From positions 434,001-498,000 of the forward strand of contig NZ_FNWC01000006.1 of NCBI RefSeq assembly GCF_900104635.1: a stretch of DNA of 64,000 nucleotides, written 5' to 3'. Within the stretch, counting starts at the first letter, position 1, and each line of letters begins with the position of its first letter. The DNA comes from Coprococcus phoceensis (GTDB lineage Bacteria > Bacillota > Clostridia > Lachnospirales > Lachnospiraceae). Below are positions 1-9,937 of this stretch, one piece after another. A model generated the notes under the pieces. It worked only from the letters and a program-made list of their open reading frames with translations. It searched no databases and was not told where the DNA came from. A program made the position numbers and the translations under genes.

Positions 1-21
1 CTTTTGACCTTATCGAAGTAA
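1..21 (+). CDS. map: C-terminal end of upstream gene, probably methionine aminopeptidase (partial)
   Basis: The first six codons read LLTLSK and end at a TAA at 19-21, 13 bases before the next start codon. Methionine aminopeptidases usually end in a short Leu/Thr/Lys tail of this kind, and map precedes the KOW gene and infA in the Lachnospiraceae spc operon. The identification rests on position and a six-residue tail only; the fragment is too short to prove it. Confidence 0.45.
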   Translation, partial: LLTLSK

Positions 22-34
22 AAGAGGATGCAGT

Positions 35-289
35 ATGGAAAAATATGAAGTTGGAATGCTTGCAAGATCCAAAGCCGGACATGATAAAGGGCATGTGTAT
101 GTGATACATCAGGTGGATGAAACATATGTATATTTAATAGACGGTTCCGGCAGAAAACTTGAGAACCCGAAAAAAAAGAAAAAGAAACATGTACAGCTCA
201 TATGTGAAAAGTATGAGCTGTCCGGAGTGGACGATGTTGCAATAAAGCGAATACTAAAATTATTTGATAAGGAAACAGGGAGGAATTAG
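35..289 (+). CDS. KOW-domain RNA-binding protein (L14e/L6e/L27e-like)
   Basis: An 84-residue basic protein. The first half is KOW-like: residues 7-30 contain an [10 protein letters not shown] stretch followed by VYVIHQVD, the beta-strand pattern of ribosomal KOW motifs. A Lys-rich block follows near residues 46-52. This small gene is a regular resident between map and infA in Clostridia and is annotated there as a ribosome-associated KOW protein of unknown exact role. A good Shine-Dalgarno (AAAGAGGA) precedes the ATG. It lies 2 bases from infA, so the two are surely co-transcribed. Family assignment is fairly secure; the molecular function is inferred from the fold only. Confidence 0.85.
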   Translation: MEKYEVGMLARSKAGHDKGHVYVIHQVDETYVYLIDGSGRKLENPKKKKKKHVQLICEKYELSGVDDVAIKRILKLFDKETGRN

Positions 290-291
290 AA

Positions 292-510
292 ATGTCAAAA
301 GCTGATGTAATTGAAATTGAAGGAACAGTAGTAGAAAAATTACCAAATGCAATGTTTAAAGTAGAATTGGAAAATGGCCATCAGGTCTTAGCGCATATCA
401 GTGGAAAGCTTCGCACAAACTTTATCAAGATCCTGCCGGGAGATAAAGTAACTTTAGAGCTGTCACCATATGATTTGACAAAAGGAAGAATTACTTGGAG
501 AGATAAATAA
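292..510 (+). CDS. infA: Translation initiation factor IF-1
   Basis: A 72-residue S1/OB-fold protein of exactly the family length. It starts [20 protein letters not shown], contains the conserved FKVELENGH and LAHISGK motifs (residues 23-42) and ends in the ITWRDK type of tail. IF-1 binds the A site of the 30S subunit during initiation. The gene sits in the normal place between the KOW protein and rpmJ. A promoter-like sequence starts 8 bases after its stop codon, so the downstream ribosomal genes may be partly uncoupled from it. Confidence 0.98.
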   Translation: MSKADVIEIEGTVVEKLPNAMFKVELENGHQVLAHISGKLRTNFIKILPGDKVTLELSPYDLTKGRITWRDK

Positions 511-517
511 AAAAGTA

Positions 518-547
518 TTGACTTTAAATAAAAAATAATGCTATAAT
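518..547 (+). promoter_or_regulatory. Sigma-A type promoter before rpmJ-rpsM-rpsK-rpsD-rpoA-rplQ
   Basis: TTGACT at 518-523 and TATAAT at 542-547 are separated by 18 bases, in the 118-base gap between infA and rpmJ. It would give the alpha-operon genes a start independent of the upstream spc genes. Confidence 0.7.
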
Positions 548-556
548 GTAAAACGA

Positions 557-587
557 ACGTTTTCTAGTATCTAATATTAGAAAACGT
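557..587 (+). other. Hairpin in the rpmJ 5' leader
   Basis: A perfect 10-bp inverted repeat, ACGTTTTCTA (557-566) with TAGAAAACGT (578-587), begins about ten bases after the predicted promoter. No U-tract follows, so it is not a simple terminator. It could stabilise the mRNA 5' end or bind a ribosomal protein; that role is inference. Confidence 0.5.
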
Positions 588-628
588 GGTAAATACAGGC
601 AAAGCAGTGGATGAAAGGAGGATTTGAC

Positions 629-742
629 GTGAAGGTTAGATCATCAGTTAAACCAATTTGCGAAAAATGCAAAATCATTAAAAGAAAAGGAAGCATCAGA
701 GTAATCTGTGAAAATCCGAAACACAAACAAAGACAAGGATAA
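629..742 (+). CDS. rpmJ: 50S ribosomal protein L36
   Basis: A 37-residue ORF starting at GTG (629), 8 bases after an AAGGAGG Shine-Dalgarno. It reads [20 protein letters not shown] and continues to a KHKQRQG tail. The four zinc ligands of L36 (CxxC, then a later Cys and His) are all visible. Length and sequence are canonical. The gene is followed by an unusually long 301-base spacer before rpsM. Confidence 0.97.
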   Translation: MKVRSSVKPICEKCKIIKRKGSIRVICENPKHKQRQG

Positions 743-1043
743 TTATCGTTGTCGATTTTGTGCGTGAGAGCACAAACATTATTTAGGCGGCTGTAGTGTG
801 ACACGCCAGGCGGTGTGGAAACACTATTAATATACAGGGAAACTATTCCTCGATGTATATTGCTTATAATACCCGGTGTCATTTCCGGGAAAGGCTGTAG
901 TATCTAGCAGCTGGGTACGTTATGATGTACCCCAATTTGAGACAATATTAACCAATGGGAATAAATATCTGCACACATTTCAGGCGATATTTTATCGGGC
1001 TGCAGTTATTTATTTACTAAAATTCAAGATGGAGGAAAATTAC
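743..1043 (+). promoter_or_regulatory. Long structured spacer between rpmJ and rpsM, candidate ribosomal-protein leader
   Basis: These 301 bases hold no convincing gene; an open frame running into rpsM lacks its own ribosome site. Several hairpins are visible: TTGTGC/GCACAA (758-775), a TATAC/GTATA-closed element (831-859), CCCGG/CCGGG (872-889) and GGGTAC/GTACCC (913-932). In related bacteria rpmJ and rpsM are usually only tens of bases apart. E. coli has an S4-binding pseudoknot at the rpsM start, so an S4 or S13 autoregulatory leader is a reasonable inference, but I do not recognise a known motif. Confidence 0.5.
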
Positions 1044-1412
1044 ATGGCTCGTATTGCTGGTGTAGACTTACCAAGAGACAAACGTGTAGAAATCGGTTTG
1101 ACTTACATCTACGGAATCGGTAGAGTAAGCGCAACAAAAATTTTGGAGGCAGCTGGAGTAAATCCAGATACTCGTTGTAGAGACTTAACAGACGAAGAAG
1201 TAAAACAGATCAGTGCTGTTATCGATGAAAGCTATCAGGTAGAAGGTGATCTTCGTAGAGAGATTGCTTTAAACATCAAGAGATTACAGGAAATCGGATG
1301 CTACCGTGGTATTCGTCATAGAAAAGGACTTCCTGTTCGTGGTCAGAAGACAAAGACAAACGCAAGAACAAGAAAAGGTCCTAAGAGAACTGTTGCAAAT
1401 AAGAAGAAATAA
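1044..1412 (+). CDS. rpsM: 30S ribosomal protein S13
   Basis: A 122-residue protein, the normal S13 length. The ATG at 1044 is chosen because it follows GATGGAGG at 1028-1035 and gives the canonical N-terminus [20 protein letters not shown]; the reading frame is open upstream to 876 but without support. The C-terminus shows the conserved [19 protein letters not shown] signature. S13 sits in the 30S head and contacts initiator tRNA and the inter-subunit bridge. Confidence 0.98.
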   Translation: MARIAGVDLPRDKRVEIGLTYIYGIGRVSATKILEAAGVNPDTRCRDLTDEEVKQISAVIDESYQVEGDLRREIALNIKRLQEIGCYRGIRHRKGLPVRGQKTKTNARTRKGPKRTVANKKK

Positions 1413-1583
1413 AAGTAGAGCACTTAGCGAAAGCAAGTTGTTAAACGCAGCTTGAGGTTAGTGCGAACTTTGTTCTTCGGAACTTAATGAGTGCGAGGGA
1501 ATACCGATGCACGAATTTAGTAAGAAGAACTACCTTATGAAAAGAAACAATATAACAAAAACAAAGAAAGTAGGTTAGTTTAA
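1413..1583 (+). other. rpsM-rpsK spacer with repeated element and UUCG hairpin
   Basis: A 171-base spacer without a gene. It begins with AGTAGAGCACTTAGCGAAA (1414-1432), which recurs with one change just after rpoA (3612-3630). A GTTC-TTCG-GAAC tetraloop hairpin lies at 1472-1483. The segments GCACTTAG and GTTAGTGC (around 1420 and 1458) can pair imperfectly. The spacer looks like a structured intergenic RNA, possibly for processing or autoregulation. Confidence 0.45.
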
Positions 1584-1979
1584 ATGGCTAAAAAAGTTAC
1601 AAAAAAAGTGACAAAGAAACGTGTCAAGAAAAACGTTGAACGCGGACAAGCACACATTCAATCATCTTTTAATAATACAATCGTAACATTAACAGATGCT
1701 CAGGGAAATGCTCTTTCATGGGCAAGTGCTGGTGGTCTAGGATTCAGAGGTTCAAGAAAATCTACTCCTTATGCAGCTCAGATGGCAGCTGAGACAGCAG
1801 CTAAAGCAGCATTAGTACATGGTCTTAAATCAGTAGACGTTATGGTAAAAGGACCAGGTTCTGGTAGAGAGGCAGCGATCCGTGCATTACAGGCATGCGG
1901 TATTGATGTAACAAGTATCAAAGATGTGACTCCGGTTCCACATAACGGATGTCGCCCACCAAAACGTAGAAGAGTGTAA
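1584..1979 (+). CDS. rpsK: 30S ribosomal protein S11
   Basis: A 131-residue protein with a Lys-rich N-terminus ([20 protein letters not shown]) and the S11 core: [35 protein letters not shown] and a [14 protein letters not shown]-terminus. S11 lines the platform near the E site and contacts mRNA upstream of the codon. Its stop lies 16 bases before rpsD, with a GGAGGA ribosome site between them. Confidence 0.98.
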   Translation: MAKKVTKKVTKKRVKKNVERGQAHIQSSFNNTIVTLTDAQGNALSWASAGGLGFRGSRKSTPYAAQMAAETAAKAALVHGLKSVDVMVKGPGSGREAAIRALQACGIDVTSIKDVTPVPHNGCRPPKRRRV

Positions 1980-1995
1980 TAGGAGGATATAGAAC

Positions 1996-2589
1996 ATGGC
2001 AGTAAACAGAGTTCCAGTTCTTAAAAGATGTAGATCACTTGGTATGGATCCAATCTATTTAGGAATCGATAAAAAATCTAACAGACAATTAAAAAGAGCT
2101 AATAGAAAAATGAGCGAATATGGACTTCAATTACGCGAAAAACAAAAAGCGAAATTTATCTATGGCGTTTTAGAAAAACCATTTAGAAATTACTTTGCAA
2201 AAGCTTCTAAAATGAACGGTATGACAGGTGAAAATCTTATGATTCTTCTTGAGTCAAGATTAGACAATGTTGTATTCCGTATGGGATTTGCAAGAACAAG
2301 AAAAGAAGCAAGACAGATTGTTGACCACAAACATGTATTAGTAAATGGTAAACAAGTAAATATCCCATCTTACTTAGTAAAAGCTGGAGATGTTATCGAA
2401 ATCAAAGAAAAACACAAAGGTTCACAGAGATATAAAGATATCTTAGAAGTAACAGGTGGAAGATTAGTTCCAGAATGGTTAGATGTAAATGCAGAAGGCC
2501 TTCAGGGAACTGTAAAAGAACTTCCTACAAGAGAAGTTATCGATGTTCCTGTAGACGAGATGTTGATTGTCGAATTATATTCTAAATAA
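1996..2589 (+). CDS. rpsD: 30S ribosomal protein S4
   Basis: A 197-residue S4. The N-terminal domain is followed by the S4 RNA-binding fold (about residues 88-150: [20 protein letters not shown], then VLVNGKQVN). The usual N-terminal four-Cys zinc knuckle is absent: the start [19 protein letters not shown] has a single Cys, as in C-minus S4 proteins. S4 is a primary 16S binder and the usual autoregulator of this operon, relevant to the long spacers upstream. Confidence 0.97.
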   Translation: MAVNRVPVLKRCRSLGMDPIYLGIDKKSNRQLKRANRKMSEYGLQLREKQKAKFIYGVLEKPFRNYFAKASKMNGMTGENLMILLESRLDNVVFRMGFARTRKEARQIVDHKHVLVNGKQVNIPSYLVKAGDVIEIKEKHKGSQRYKDILEVTGGRLVPEWLDVNAEGLQGTVKELPTREVIDVPVDEMLIVELYSK

Positions 2590-2656
2590 TCCCTAGGATT
2601 ATTTAGAAACTGATTCACCCTCAATACTTTAATAACCCAAAAGGAGGGGCTTTGTA

Positions 2657-3616
2657 GTGTTTGATTTTAATAAACCCAATATTGAAATTACTGAGATTTC
2701 AGAAGATAAGAAATACGGAAGATTTGTTGTAGAGCCTTTAGAGAGAGGTTATGGAACAACACTTGGTAACTCTTTGAGAAGAATTATGCTTTCTTCATTA
2801 CCTGGAGCTGCAATCAGTCAGGTGAAAATCGATGGAGTTTTACATGAGTTCAGCTCAATTCCGGGAGTAAAAGAAGATGTTACTGAGATTGTAATGAATT
2901 TAAAATCATTAGCTATCAAAAATACTTCAGAAACAGACGAACCAAAGACTGCTTACATCGAGTTTGAAGGTGAAGGTGTAGTTACTGCAGCTGACATTCA
3001 GGTAGATCCGGATATTGAGATTATGAATCCTGATGCGGTTATCGCAACTTTGAATGGCGGAGCTGACAGCAAACTGTACATGGAACTTACAATCACAAAG
3101 GGCAGAGGTTATGTGAGCGCAGATAAGAATAAAAAAGAGGATTTACCAATTGCGGTAATTCCGATTGATTCTATCTATACACCGGTAGAACGTGTAAATC
3201 TTACAGTAGAGAATACACGTGTTGGTCAGATTACAGATTATGATAAGCTGACACTTGATGTATATACTAATGGTACATTACTTCCGGACGAAGCAGTCAG
3301 TCTTGCAGCGAAAGTGCTCAACGAACACTTGAAATTATTCATCGATTTATCAGAAGTTGCTCAGGCAGCGGAAGTTATGATTGAAAAAGAAGACGATGAA
3401 AAAGAAAAAGTGCTTGAGATGAGCATTGATGAATTAGAACTTTCTGTTCGTTCATATAACTGTCTGAAGAGAGCAGGAATCAATACAGTTGAAGAGTTAA
3501 CTAATAGAACTCCTGAAGATATGATGAAAGTACGTAATCTTGGACGTAAATCTTTAGAAGAAGTATTAGCTAAATTAAAAGAGCTTGGTCTTGAACTGAG
3601 CCAAGGTGAAGAGTAG
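2657..3616 (+). CDS. rpoA: DNA-directed RNA polymerase alpha subunit
   Basis: A 319-residue alpha subunit starting at GTG (2657) after AAAGGAGGGG. The N-terminal dimerisation domain shows the conserved [20 protein letters not shown] near residues 27-46. The C-terminal domain, about residues 250-315, has the helix-hairpin-helix [20 protein letters not shown] and the [11 protein letters not shown] region that binds UP elements and activators. Its TAG stop is embedded in the repeated AGTAGAGCACTTAG element. Confidence 0.98.
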   Translation: MFDFNKPNIEITEISEDKKYGRFVVEPLERGYGTTLGNSLRRIMLSSLPGAAISQVKIDGVLHEFSSIPGVKEDVTEIVMNLKSLAIKNTSETDEPKTAYIEFEGEGVVTAADIQVDPDIEIMNPDAVIATLNGGADSKLYMELTITKGRGYVSADKNKKEDLPIAVIPIDSIYTPVERVNLTVENTRVGQITDYDKLTLDVYTNGTLLPDEAVSLAAKVLNEHLKLFIDLSEVAQAAEVMIEKEDDEKEKVLEMSIDELELSVRSYNCLKRAGINTVEELTNRTPEDMMKVRNLGRKSLEEVLAKLKELGLELSQGEE

Positions 3617-3723
3617 AGCACTTAGTGAAAATTATGTTAGTCAGTAAGACCGATGGCATGACTAAGCACATGGCTAGTAAGCCCGAAGAAGCATAACCAC
3701 GTGTCAAATGGAGGATAATTATT
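3617..3723 (+). other. rpoA-rplQ spacer with repeat copy and hairpin
   Basis: A 107-base spacer. The repeated 19-base element occupies 3612-3630. TTAGTCA (about 3637-3643) can pair with TGACTAA (about 3659-3665) to form a stem. A normal ribosome site (GGAGG) for rplQ is at the end. Structured spacers after both rpsM and rpoA suggest a shared RNA signal. Confidence 0.45.
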
Positions 3724-4251
3724 ATGGCAAAATATAGAAAGCTTGGAAGAACATCAAGCCAAAGAAAAGCATTAATCAGAAATCAGGTAACAGCTTTACT
3801 TAACAATGGTAAAATCGTTACAACAGAAGCAAAAGCAAAAGAGATCCGCAAAGTTGCTGAAGGTCTTATCGCTTTAGCTGTAAAAGAAAAAGATAACTTT
3901 GAAGAAGTAAAAGTTATGGCAAAAGTTGCTCGTAAAGACAAAGACGGCAAGAGAGTAAAAGAAGTTGTAGATGGTAAAAAAGTTACTGTTTATGATGAAG
4001 TTGAAAAAACAATCAAAAAAGATATGCCTTCAAGATTACATGCAAGAAGACAAATGTTAAAAGTTCTTTATCCTGTAGTTGAAGTAAAAGATGGCAAGAA
4101 GAGAAGTGCAAAAGAAGTTGATTTAGTGGAAAAATTATTCACAGAGATCGCTCCTAAATATGAGAGCCGTAACGGTGGTTACACAAGAATCGTAAAAATC
4201 GGTTTACGTAAAGGTGATGCCGCTATGGAAGTTCTTCTTGAATTAGTGTAA
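3724..4251 (+). CDS. rplQ: 50S ribosomal protein L17, enlarged form
   Basis: The N-terminal core ([20 protein letters not shown]) and the C-terminal [19 protein letters not shown] signature are clear L17. At 175 residues it is about 50 longer than the usual bacterial protein of about 120. The extra sequence is a charged Lys/Val/Asp-rich insertion around residues 60-125, containing [20 protein letters not shown]. Enlarged L17 proteins are, to my knowledge, typical of this clostridial lineage. The gene ends the operon; an intrinsic terminator follows 16 bases later. Confidence 0.96.
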   Translation: MAKYRKLGRTSSQRKALIRNQVTALLNNGKIVTTEAKAKEIRKVAEGLIALAVKEKDNFEEVKVMAKVARKDKDGKRVKEVVDGKKVTVYDEVEKTIKKDMPSRLHARRQMLKVLYPVVEVKDGKKRSAKEVDLVEKLFTEIAPKYESRNGGYTRIVKIGLRKGDAAMEVLLELV

Positions 4252-4267
4252 ATCAATAGTGATTAGA

Positions 4268-4297
4268 ATACCCGACAACTTGCTGTCGGGTATTTTT
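4268..4297 (+). terminator. Rho-independent terminator of the alpha operon
   Basis: A perfect 10-bp stem ATACCCGACA/TGTCGGGTAT with a six-base loop, followed by a T-run. Confidence 0.95.
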
Positions 4298-4321
4298 GCA
4301 TAAAGGGATATAAAGGGGACG

Positions 4322-5353
4322 ATGAGTATGGTCACAATAAAAGATATCGCGGAAAAGGCAGGAGTCAGTACGACAACTGTTTCCAATGTAATTCACGGAA
4401 AAACAAAAAAAGTATCACCTGCCAATATCGAAAAAATACAGAATCTTATCAAAGAGATGGGATATGTTCAAAAGATGGGACTTAGAGTGTTGAGACATGG
4501 AAACTCAAGGCTTATCGCAGTTGTGATAAACTCGCATAAAAAATTTGATGAGGCGATTTTGGCAGATCCTTTTTATGGCAAAATTCTCGGGTTTATTGAG
4601 GAAAAAATAAGAACACTTGGATATTATATGATGTTCTATTCGGCTGATAATCTAGATGACATTTTCCGGATGGTGATGGCCTGGGACATTGATGGTGTTG
4701 TGACATTATCTTTCACAAAGCGAGATTGTGAAAAAATGTATTATATGATAGAAAAGCCGGTCGTGTCAATTGACGCATATGGCGAATTGGAAGGGAATCA
4801 GATTGTGCCGAATATCGGACTGGATGATATAAGTGGTGGTTATATGATGACGCAGTATCTTTTGAATATTGGTTATGATCAGATATTTGTCTGTGCATCA
4901 AGGGATCATGGTGTAGACCACATGCGATGGGAAGGGGCACAGCAGGCGCTGGGACATTTCAGACAGAGAGAAGCAAAAGTTTACTTTATGGCGCTTGGCA
5001 GAAGCCGCTCAGAGAGAGAAAAGCATTATGCAGAACTTGTCAGTCAAATTCCATTTGCAAAGAAAACAGCAGCATTCTTTCTTTCAGACTTGTTTGCAAT
5101 TGAGGCAATGAGCTTTCTGGCGGATAGAAAGATAAAAGTTCCGGAACAGATTGGGATTGCAGGATATGATGATATTAATTATGCCAGATACACTACACCT
5201 AAGCTTACAACGGTTCATCAGAATATAAAAGAACGGGCAGTAAAAGCGGTTGATACGCTGATTTCTTTAATTGAGCAAAAAGAAGGAGAGTTTCCAGACC
5301 TGGAGATGGAATTTCGATTTCCGGTTACGTTGATCACACGGCAGTCTGTGTAG
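4322..5353 (+). CDS. LacI-family transcriptional regulator of the adjacent PTS operon
   Basis: A 343-residue LacI/GalR protein. The N-terminal helix-turn-helix is textbook: VTIKDIAEKAGVSTTTVSNV at residues 4-23, followed by a hinge helix. The rest is a periplasmic-binding-protein-like effector domain ending in the DDINYARYTTPKLTTVHQN motif typical of the family. It starts only 24 bases after the rplQ terminator, and I see no strong promoter of its own, so it may depend on readthrough or a weak promoter. It is followed by a terminator and then by two palindromes that look like LacI-family operators before the PTS genes, so it most likely controls those genes. The effector sugar is unknown. Confidence 0.93.
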   Translation: MSMVTIKDIAEKAGVSTTTVSNVIHGKTKKVSPANIEKIQNLIKEMGYVQKMGLRVLRHGNSRLIAVVINSHKKFDEAILADPFYGKILGFIEEKIRTLGYYMMFYSADNLDDIFRMVMAWDIDGVVTLSFTKRDCEKMYYMIEKPVVSIDAYGELEGNQIVPNIGLDDISGGYMMTQYLLNIGYDQIFVCASRDHGVDHMRWEGAQQALGHFRQREAKVYFMALGRSRSEREKHYAELVSQIPFAKKTAAFFLSDLFAIEAMSFLADRKIKVPEQIGIAGYDDINYARYTTPKLTTVHQNIKERAVKAVDTLISLIEQKEGEFPDLEMEFRFPVTLITRQSV

Positions 5354-5379
5354 AAAATAGTTCAGAAGAGAAAAATAGA

Positions 5380-5435
5380 AAACATGAAAGTTGCAAAAGT
5401 GATTGTTCATTATTTACAATTTTCATGTTTTTTTT
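5380..5435 (+). terminator. Probable terminator after the LacI gene
   Basis: AAACATGAAA (5380-5389) pairs with TTTCATGTTT (5421-5430), followed by T's. The loop is long (31 bases), so strength is uncertain. Confidence 0.6.
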
Positions 5436-5467
5436 GTGCGAAAATCTTTGATTTTCTTGTCTATTTT

Positions 5468-5489
5468 ATAGGTTATGTATATAACCTAT
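5468..5489 (+). promoter_or_regulatory. Palindromic operator 1 upstream of PTS operon
   Basis: A perfect inverted repeat, ATAGGTTAT-GTAT-ATAACCTAT. Its core GTTATGTATATAAC closely matches the second site at 5531-5544. Likely bound by the adjacent LacI-family regulator (inference). Confidence 0.65.
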
Positions 5490-5530
5490 TTACACATAAA
5501 TAAATGAGTGATATCTTTAAAACAAGATAA

Positions 5531-5544
5531 GTTACATACATAAC
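5531..5544 (+). promoter_or_regulatory. Palindromic operator 2 upstream of PTS operon
   Basis: GTTACATACATAAC, within the 18-base palindrome AAGTTA-CATACA-TAACTT. It shares the GTTA-N6-TAAC pattern with operator 1, 59 bases upstream, and lies 38 bases before the EIIAB start, well placed to block transcription. Confidence 0.6.
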
Positions 5545-5581
5545 TTTGACAGAGTATGACATAGAAAAAGGAGGAAATGAG

Positions 5582-6553
5582 ATGAAAAAAGTACTGATTG
5601 CGACACATGGAAAAATGGCATCCGGAATGAGTCGCACAATACAGCTTTTGGTAGGAAACATGGCAGAGATTACAACAATTGATGCATATGTAGAGCCCGA
5701 TGACGATATTGAAACTCAAATGAGTCAGTTTTTTGAACAGGCTGGCGAAGAAAAAATTTTTGTATTCACGGACATACAAGGGGGAAGTGTGAATCAGAAG
5801 CTCTTGAAGTACAGTGAGAGGAAAAATGTGGTATTGATTACCGGAGTGAATATACCAATTCTCATACAAATTATGTTTGCAGATGATGATGTGACTGTCG
5901 ATGAACTACAGAAGATGATTGAAGAGGCAAGACAGGAACTTAAACTAGTAAGTGCAGATGGGTGTCTGGTTGAGGAAAATAAATTGAAAAAGAGTACTCA
6001 AGAAAAGAAACAAGTTGTGAAACAGCCGGAAAACTATGAAAATTCAACAGCGAAGATTGCGGCATTGCGTATTGATGACAGATTGATTCATGGTCAGGTA
6101 GCAATGACCTGGACAAAGCAGCTGAAAGTACAGGGAATTGTGGTTGCAAACGATGAGGCGGTAAATGATCCGACACAGAAGATGGCATTGAAAATGGCAG
6201 TTCCGGCAGGGATTAAAGTGCTGATTAAGCCGGTTCAAGAGGCTATTCGAATGCTGAATCATCCAAAAGCAGAAAAAATGCGAATTCTTGTTTTGACAAG
6301 AACTGTGAAAGATGCAGTGACTGTAAGAGAGAATGTTGGAGAGATTGGATTTTTGAATCTTGGAAACACAGGAAGATTTGATGGAATTGAGGCATCGAAA
6401 AAGCAGAGTTTATCACCGACTATCATGCTTACGAAAGAGGAGATACAAAGTTTGAAAAAACTAGTGGAATTGGACGATAAAGTTTGTATGCAGCAAGTTC
6501 CAAATGATGAGCAGAAACTTGTGAAAGATGTACTTGGGAAACTGGATGAGTAA
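5582..6553 (+). CDS. PTS mannose-family EIIA-EIIB fusion
   Basis: A two-domain phosphotransfer protein of the mannose/fructose/sorbose class. Residues 1-125 are EIIA (starts MKKVLIATHGKMASGM; His9 is the likely phosphorylation site). After a charged linker rich in Lys and Glu, EIIB begins near residue 160 with RIDDRLIHGQVAMTW (His170 is the phosphorylated residue). The ATG at 5582 is chosen because AAGGAGG lies just upstream and it gives the canonical EIIA start; an upstream extension in frame is unsupported. It is the first gene of a PTS set with EIIC and EIID directly downstream. The substrate is not deducible from sequence. Confidence 0.93.
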   Translation: MKKVLIATHGKMASGMSRTIQLLVGNMAEITTIDAYVEPDDDIETQMSQFFEQAGEEKIFVFTDIQGGSVNQKLLKYSERKNVVLITGVNIPILIQIMFADDDVTVDELQKMIEEARQELKLVSADGCLVEENKLKKSTQEKKQVVKQPENYENSTAKIAALRIDDRLIHGQVAMTWTKQLKVQGIVVANDEAVNDPTQKMALKMAVPAGIKVLIKPVQEAIRMLNHPKAEKMRILVLTRTVKDAVTVRENVGEIGFLNLGNTGRFDGIEASKKQSLSPTIMLTKEEIQSLKKLVELDDKVCMQQVPNDEQKLVKDVLGKLDE

Positions 6554-6580
6554 CAAGAGATAAAAGGAGGAGAATGAACA

Positions 6581-7396
6581 ATGGTAGAAGCATTTTTAGT
6601 GGCATTAGCAGTATTTATCTGCGTTGGAGGGGCAGAGTTAGCAGGATTTACAATGTTAAACAGACCGATTGTAATCGGACCGCTTGTAGGACTGTTCCTG
6701 GGAGATTTATCAACCGGAGTGACTGTAGGCGCAGCGTTGGAAGCTGTTTTTATGGGAGTGGTAAATATCGGTGGAGCATCTGCGGCGGAGCCTGGAATTG
6801 CTACAGCAGTAGGCACAGCGTTTGCGATCATGATGGGAAAAGGCAGTGAGGTTGCACTGACTTTGGCACTCCCAATTGGAATTTTGGGATTACAGATTAA
6901 GACACTTTTATATATTTTTATTGTCGGAATGTTTGCGAAGACATTTGACAGGCTGGCGCAGGAGGGAAAACAAAAGCAGATTACTGCACTGCATTATGGA
7001 CTATGGGCAGTGAATTGGGCTTTGTATTCTCTGGTTGCATTTTTTGGAATCCTGTTTGGATCGGAGGCAGTAAGTGCATTTCTTGAATGGATACCGGACG
7101 TAGTTATGAATGGTCTGACTGTATGCGGCGGACTTCTTCCGGCTGTTGGTATGGCAATGCTCATGAAGATGCTTTGGGACAAGAAAATATGTATGTTCTT
7201 TTTCCTGGGATTTATTTGTGTGGCATATTTGGAATTGCCACTTGTGGCACTTGCTGTTCTTGGCGTGATCATAGCAGTAGTGATTGGAATGAATGATTAC
7301 CAAATGAGTAAACTAGCGCAGATGAGACCTGTGTATGCAGGCGATCTAAAAGATACAGAATTAGATGAGGAAGAGGAGGAATTTTTCAATGAGTAA
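6581..7396 (+). CDS. PTS mannose-family EIIC membrane component
   Basis: A 271-residue hydrophobic protein of the EIIC Man/Sor family. Typical stretches are FTMLNRPIVIGPLVGLFLGD (about residues 23-42) and VYMG-like GVVNIGGASAAEPGIATAVG segments around residues 62-82. It forms the sugar translocation channel with EIID. The C-terminal tail is acidic (LDEEEEEFFNE). Its end overlaps the EIID start by 8 bases, indicating translational coupling. The ribosome site is AAAGGAGGAG. Confidence 0.93.
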   Translation: MVEAFLVALAVFICVGGAELAGFTMLNRPIVIGPLVGLFLGDLSTGVTVGAALEAVFMGVVNIGGASAAEPGIATAVGTAFAIMMGKGSEVALTLALPIGILGLQIKTLLYIFIVGMFAKTFDRLAQEGKQKQITALHYGLWAVNWALYSLVAFFGILFGSEAVSAFLEWIPDVVMNGLTVCGGLLPAVGMAMLMKMLWDKKICMFFFLGFICVAYLELPLVALAVLGVIIAVVIGMNDYQMSKLAQMRPVYAGDLKDTELDEEEEEFFNE

Positions 7397-8216
7397 GCTT
7401 GTAAAATCTGTTTCGGCAGAAGAAAGAAAATTTTTAAGAAAAGCATTCTGGCGGTCTGCAACATTGTATGCGGCAGTAAGCCCGGCAAAACAAGGAGCAT
7501 CTGGGTTTTGTTATTCACTGATGCCGGCGCTTAATCATTTTTACAAAGATCCGGAAAAGAAAAAAGAGGCGCTTTCGAGAAGTATGTCATACTTCAATAC
7601 AACGGTTCCGTTTTCGACATTTATTATGGGACTTGTAGCTTCTATGGAAAAAGAAAATAGCGAGAAACCGGATTTTGATACGGCATCGATCAATGCTGTA
7701 AAATCAAGTCTTATGGGACCTCTTGCAGGGATTGGAGATTCTATCTTTTGGGGTGTGCTCCGTGTGATCGCAGCGGGAATTGCAGTCAGCATGGGACAGA
7801 GCGGAAACGTATTGGCACCACTTGTGTTTTTAATACTTTTTAACCTTCCGTCTATTTTAGTTCGTTATTACGGAACATTTTTAGGATATAAACTTGGTTC
7901 ACAGTATATTCAGAAAGTATATGCAAGTGGTCTGATGAATATTTTGACGAAGGCGGCGAGTACAGTTGGTCTGATTATGGTCGGAGGAATGACTGCTCAG
8001 ATGGTGACATTCACTTCAAAGCTGGAAGTGAGCATGAAGGGGGAATCTGTGATGAACCTTCAGAATATGCTTGATCAGATTTTTGTTGGAATTGTACCGC
8101 TTGGAATCACCTTACTTTGTTATTATCTGCTGAAAAAGAAAAATGTCAGTATCACAGTATTGATTCTTGGAGTGATCGTACTTAGCATTGTGTTATCGGT
8201 TTTGGGAATTGCATAA
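7389..8216 (+). CDS. PTS mannose-family EIID membrane component
   Basis: A 275-residue EIID protein. Characteristic features are the N-terminal WRSATLYAAVSPAKQGASGF-type segment, NTTVPFSTFIMGLVASMEKE and the SLMGPLAGIGDSIFWGVLR motif near residues 103-121, plus a C-terminal membrane anchor. The ATG at 7389 follows GAGGAAGAGGAGG; a start further upstream would have no ribosome site. With EIIC it makes the membrane translocator for the sugar phosphorylated by EIIAB. Confidence 0.93.
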   Translation: MSKLVKSVSAEERKFLRKAFWRSATLYAAVSPAKQGASGFCYSLMPALNHFYKDPEKKKEALSRSMSYFNTTVPFSTFIMGLVASMEKENSEKPDFDTASINAVKSSLMGPLAGIGDSIFWGVLRVIAAGIAVSMGQSGNVLAPLVFLILFNLPSILVRYYGTFLGYKLGSQYIQKVYASGLMNILTKAASTVGLIMVGGMTAQMVTFTSKLEVSMKGESVMNLQNMLDQIFVGIVPLGITLLCYYLLKKKNVSITVLILGVIVLSIVLSVLGIA

Positions 8217-9914
<1,698 letters not shown>

Positions 9915-9937
9915 ATGTGATAAAGAGGGGGATGGAT

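Noticed and set aside
876-1043. N-terminal extension of rpsM by 56 codons
   Set aside because: S13 starts MARIAGV; the extension runs through a hairpin-rich spacer and has no Shine-Dalgarno.
5440-5456. GAAAATC-TTT-GATTTTC palindrome before the PTS operon
   Set aside because: Could be a regulator site, but it is A/T-rich, follows a terminator and has no second copy; kept as a weak observation only.
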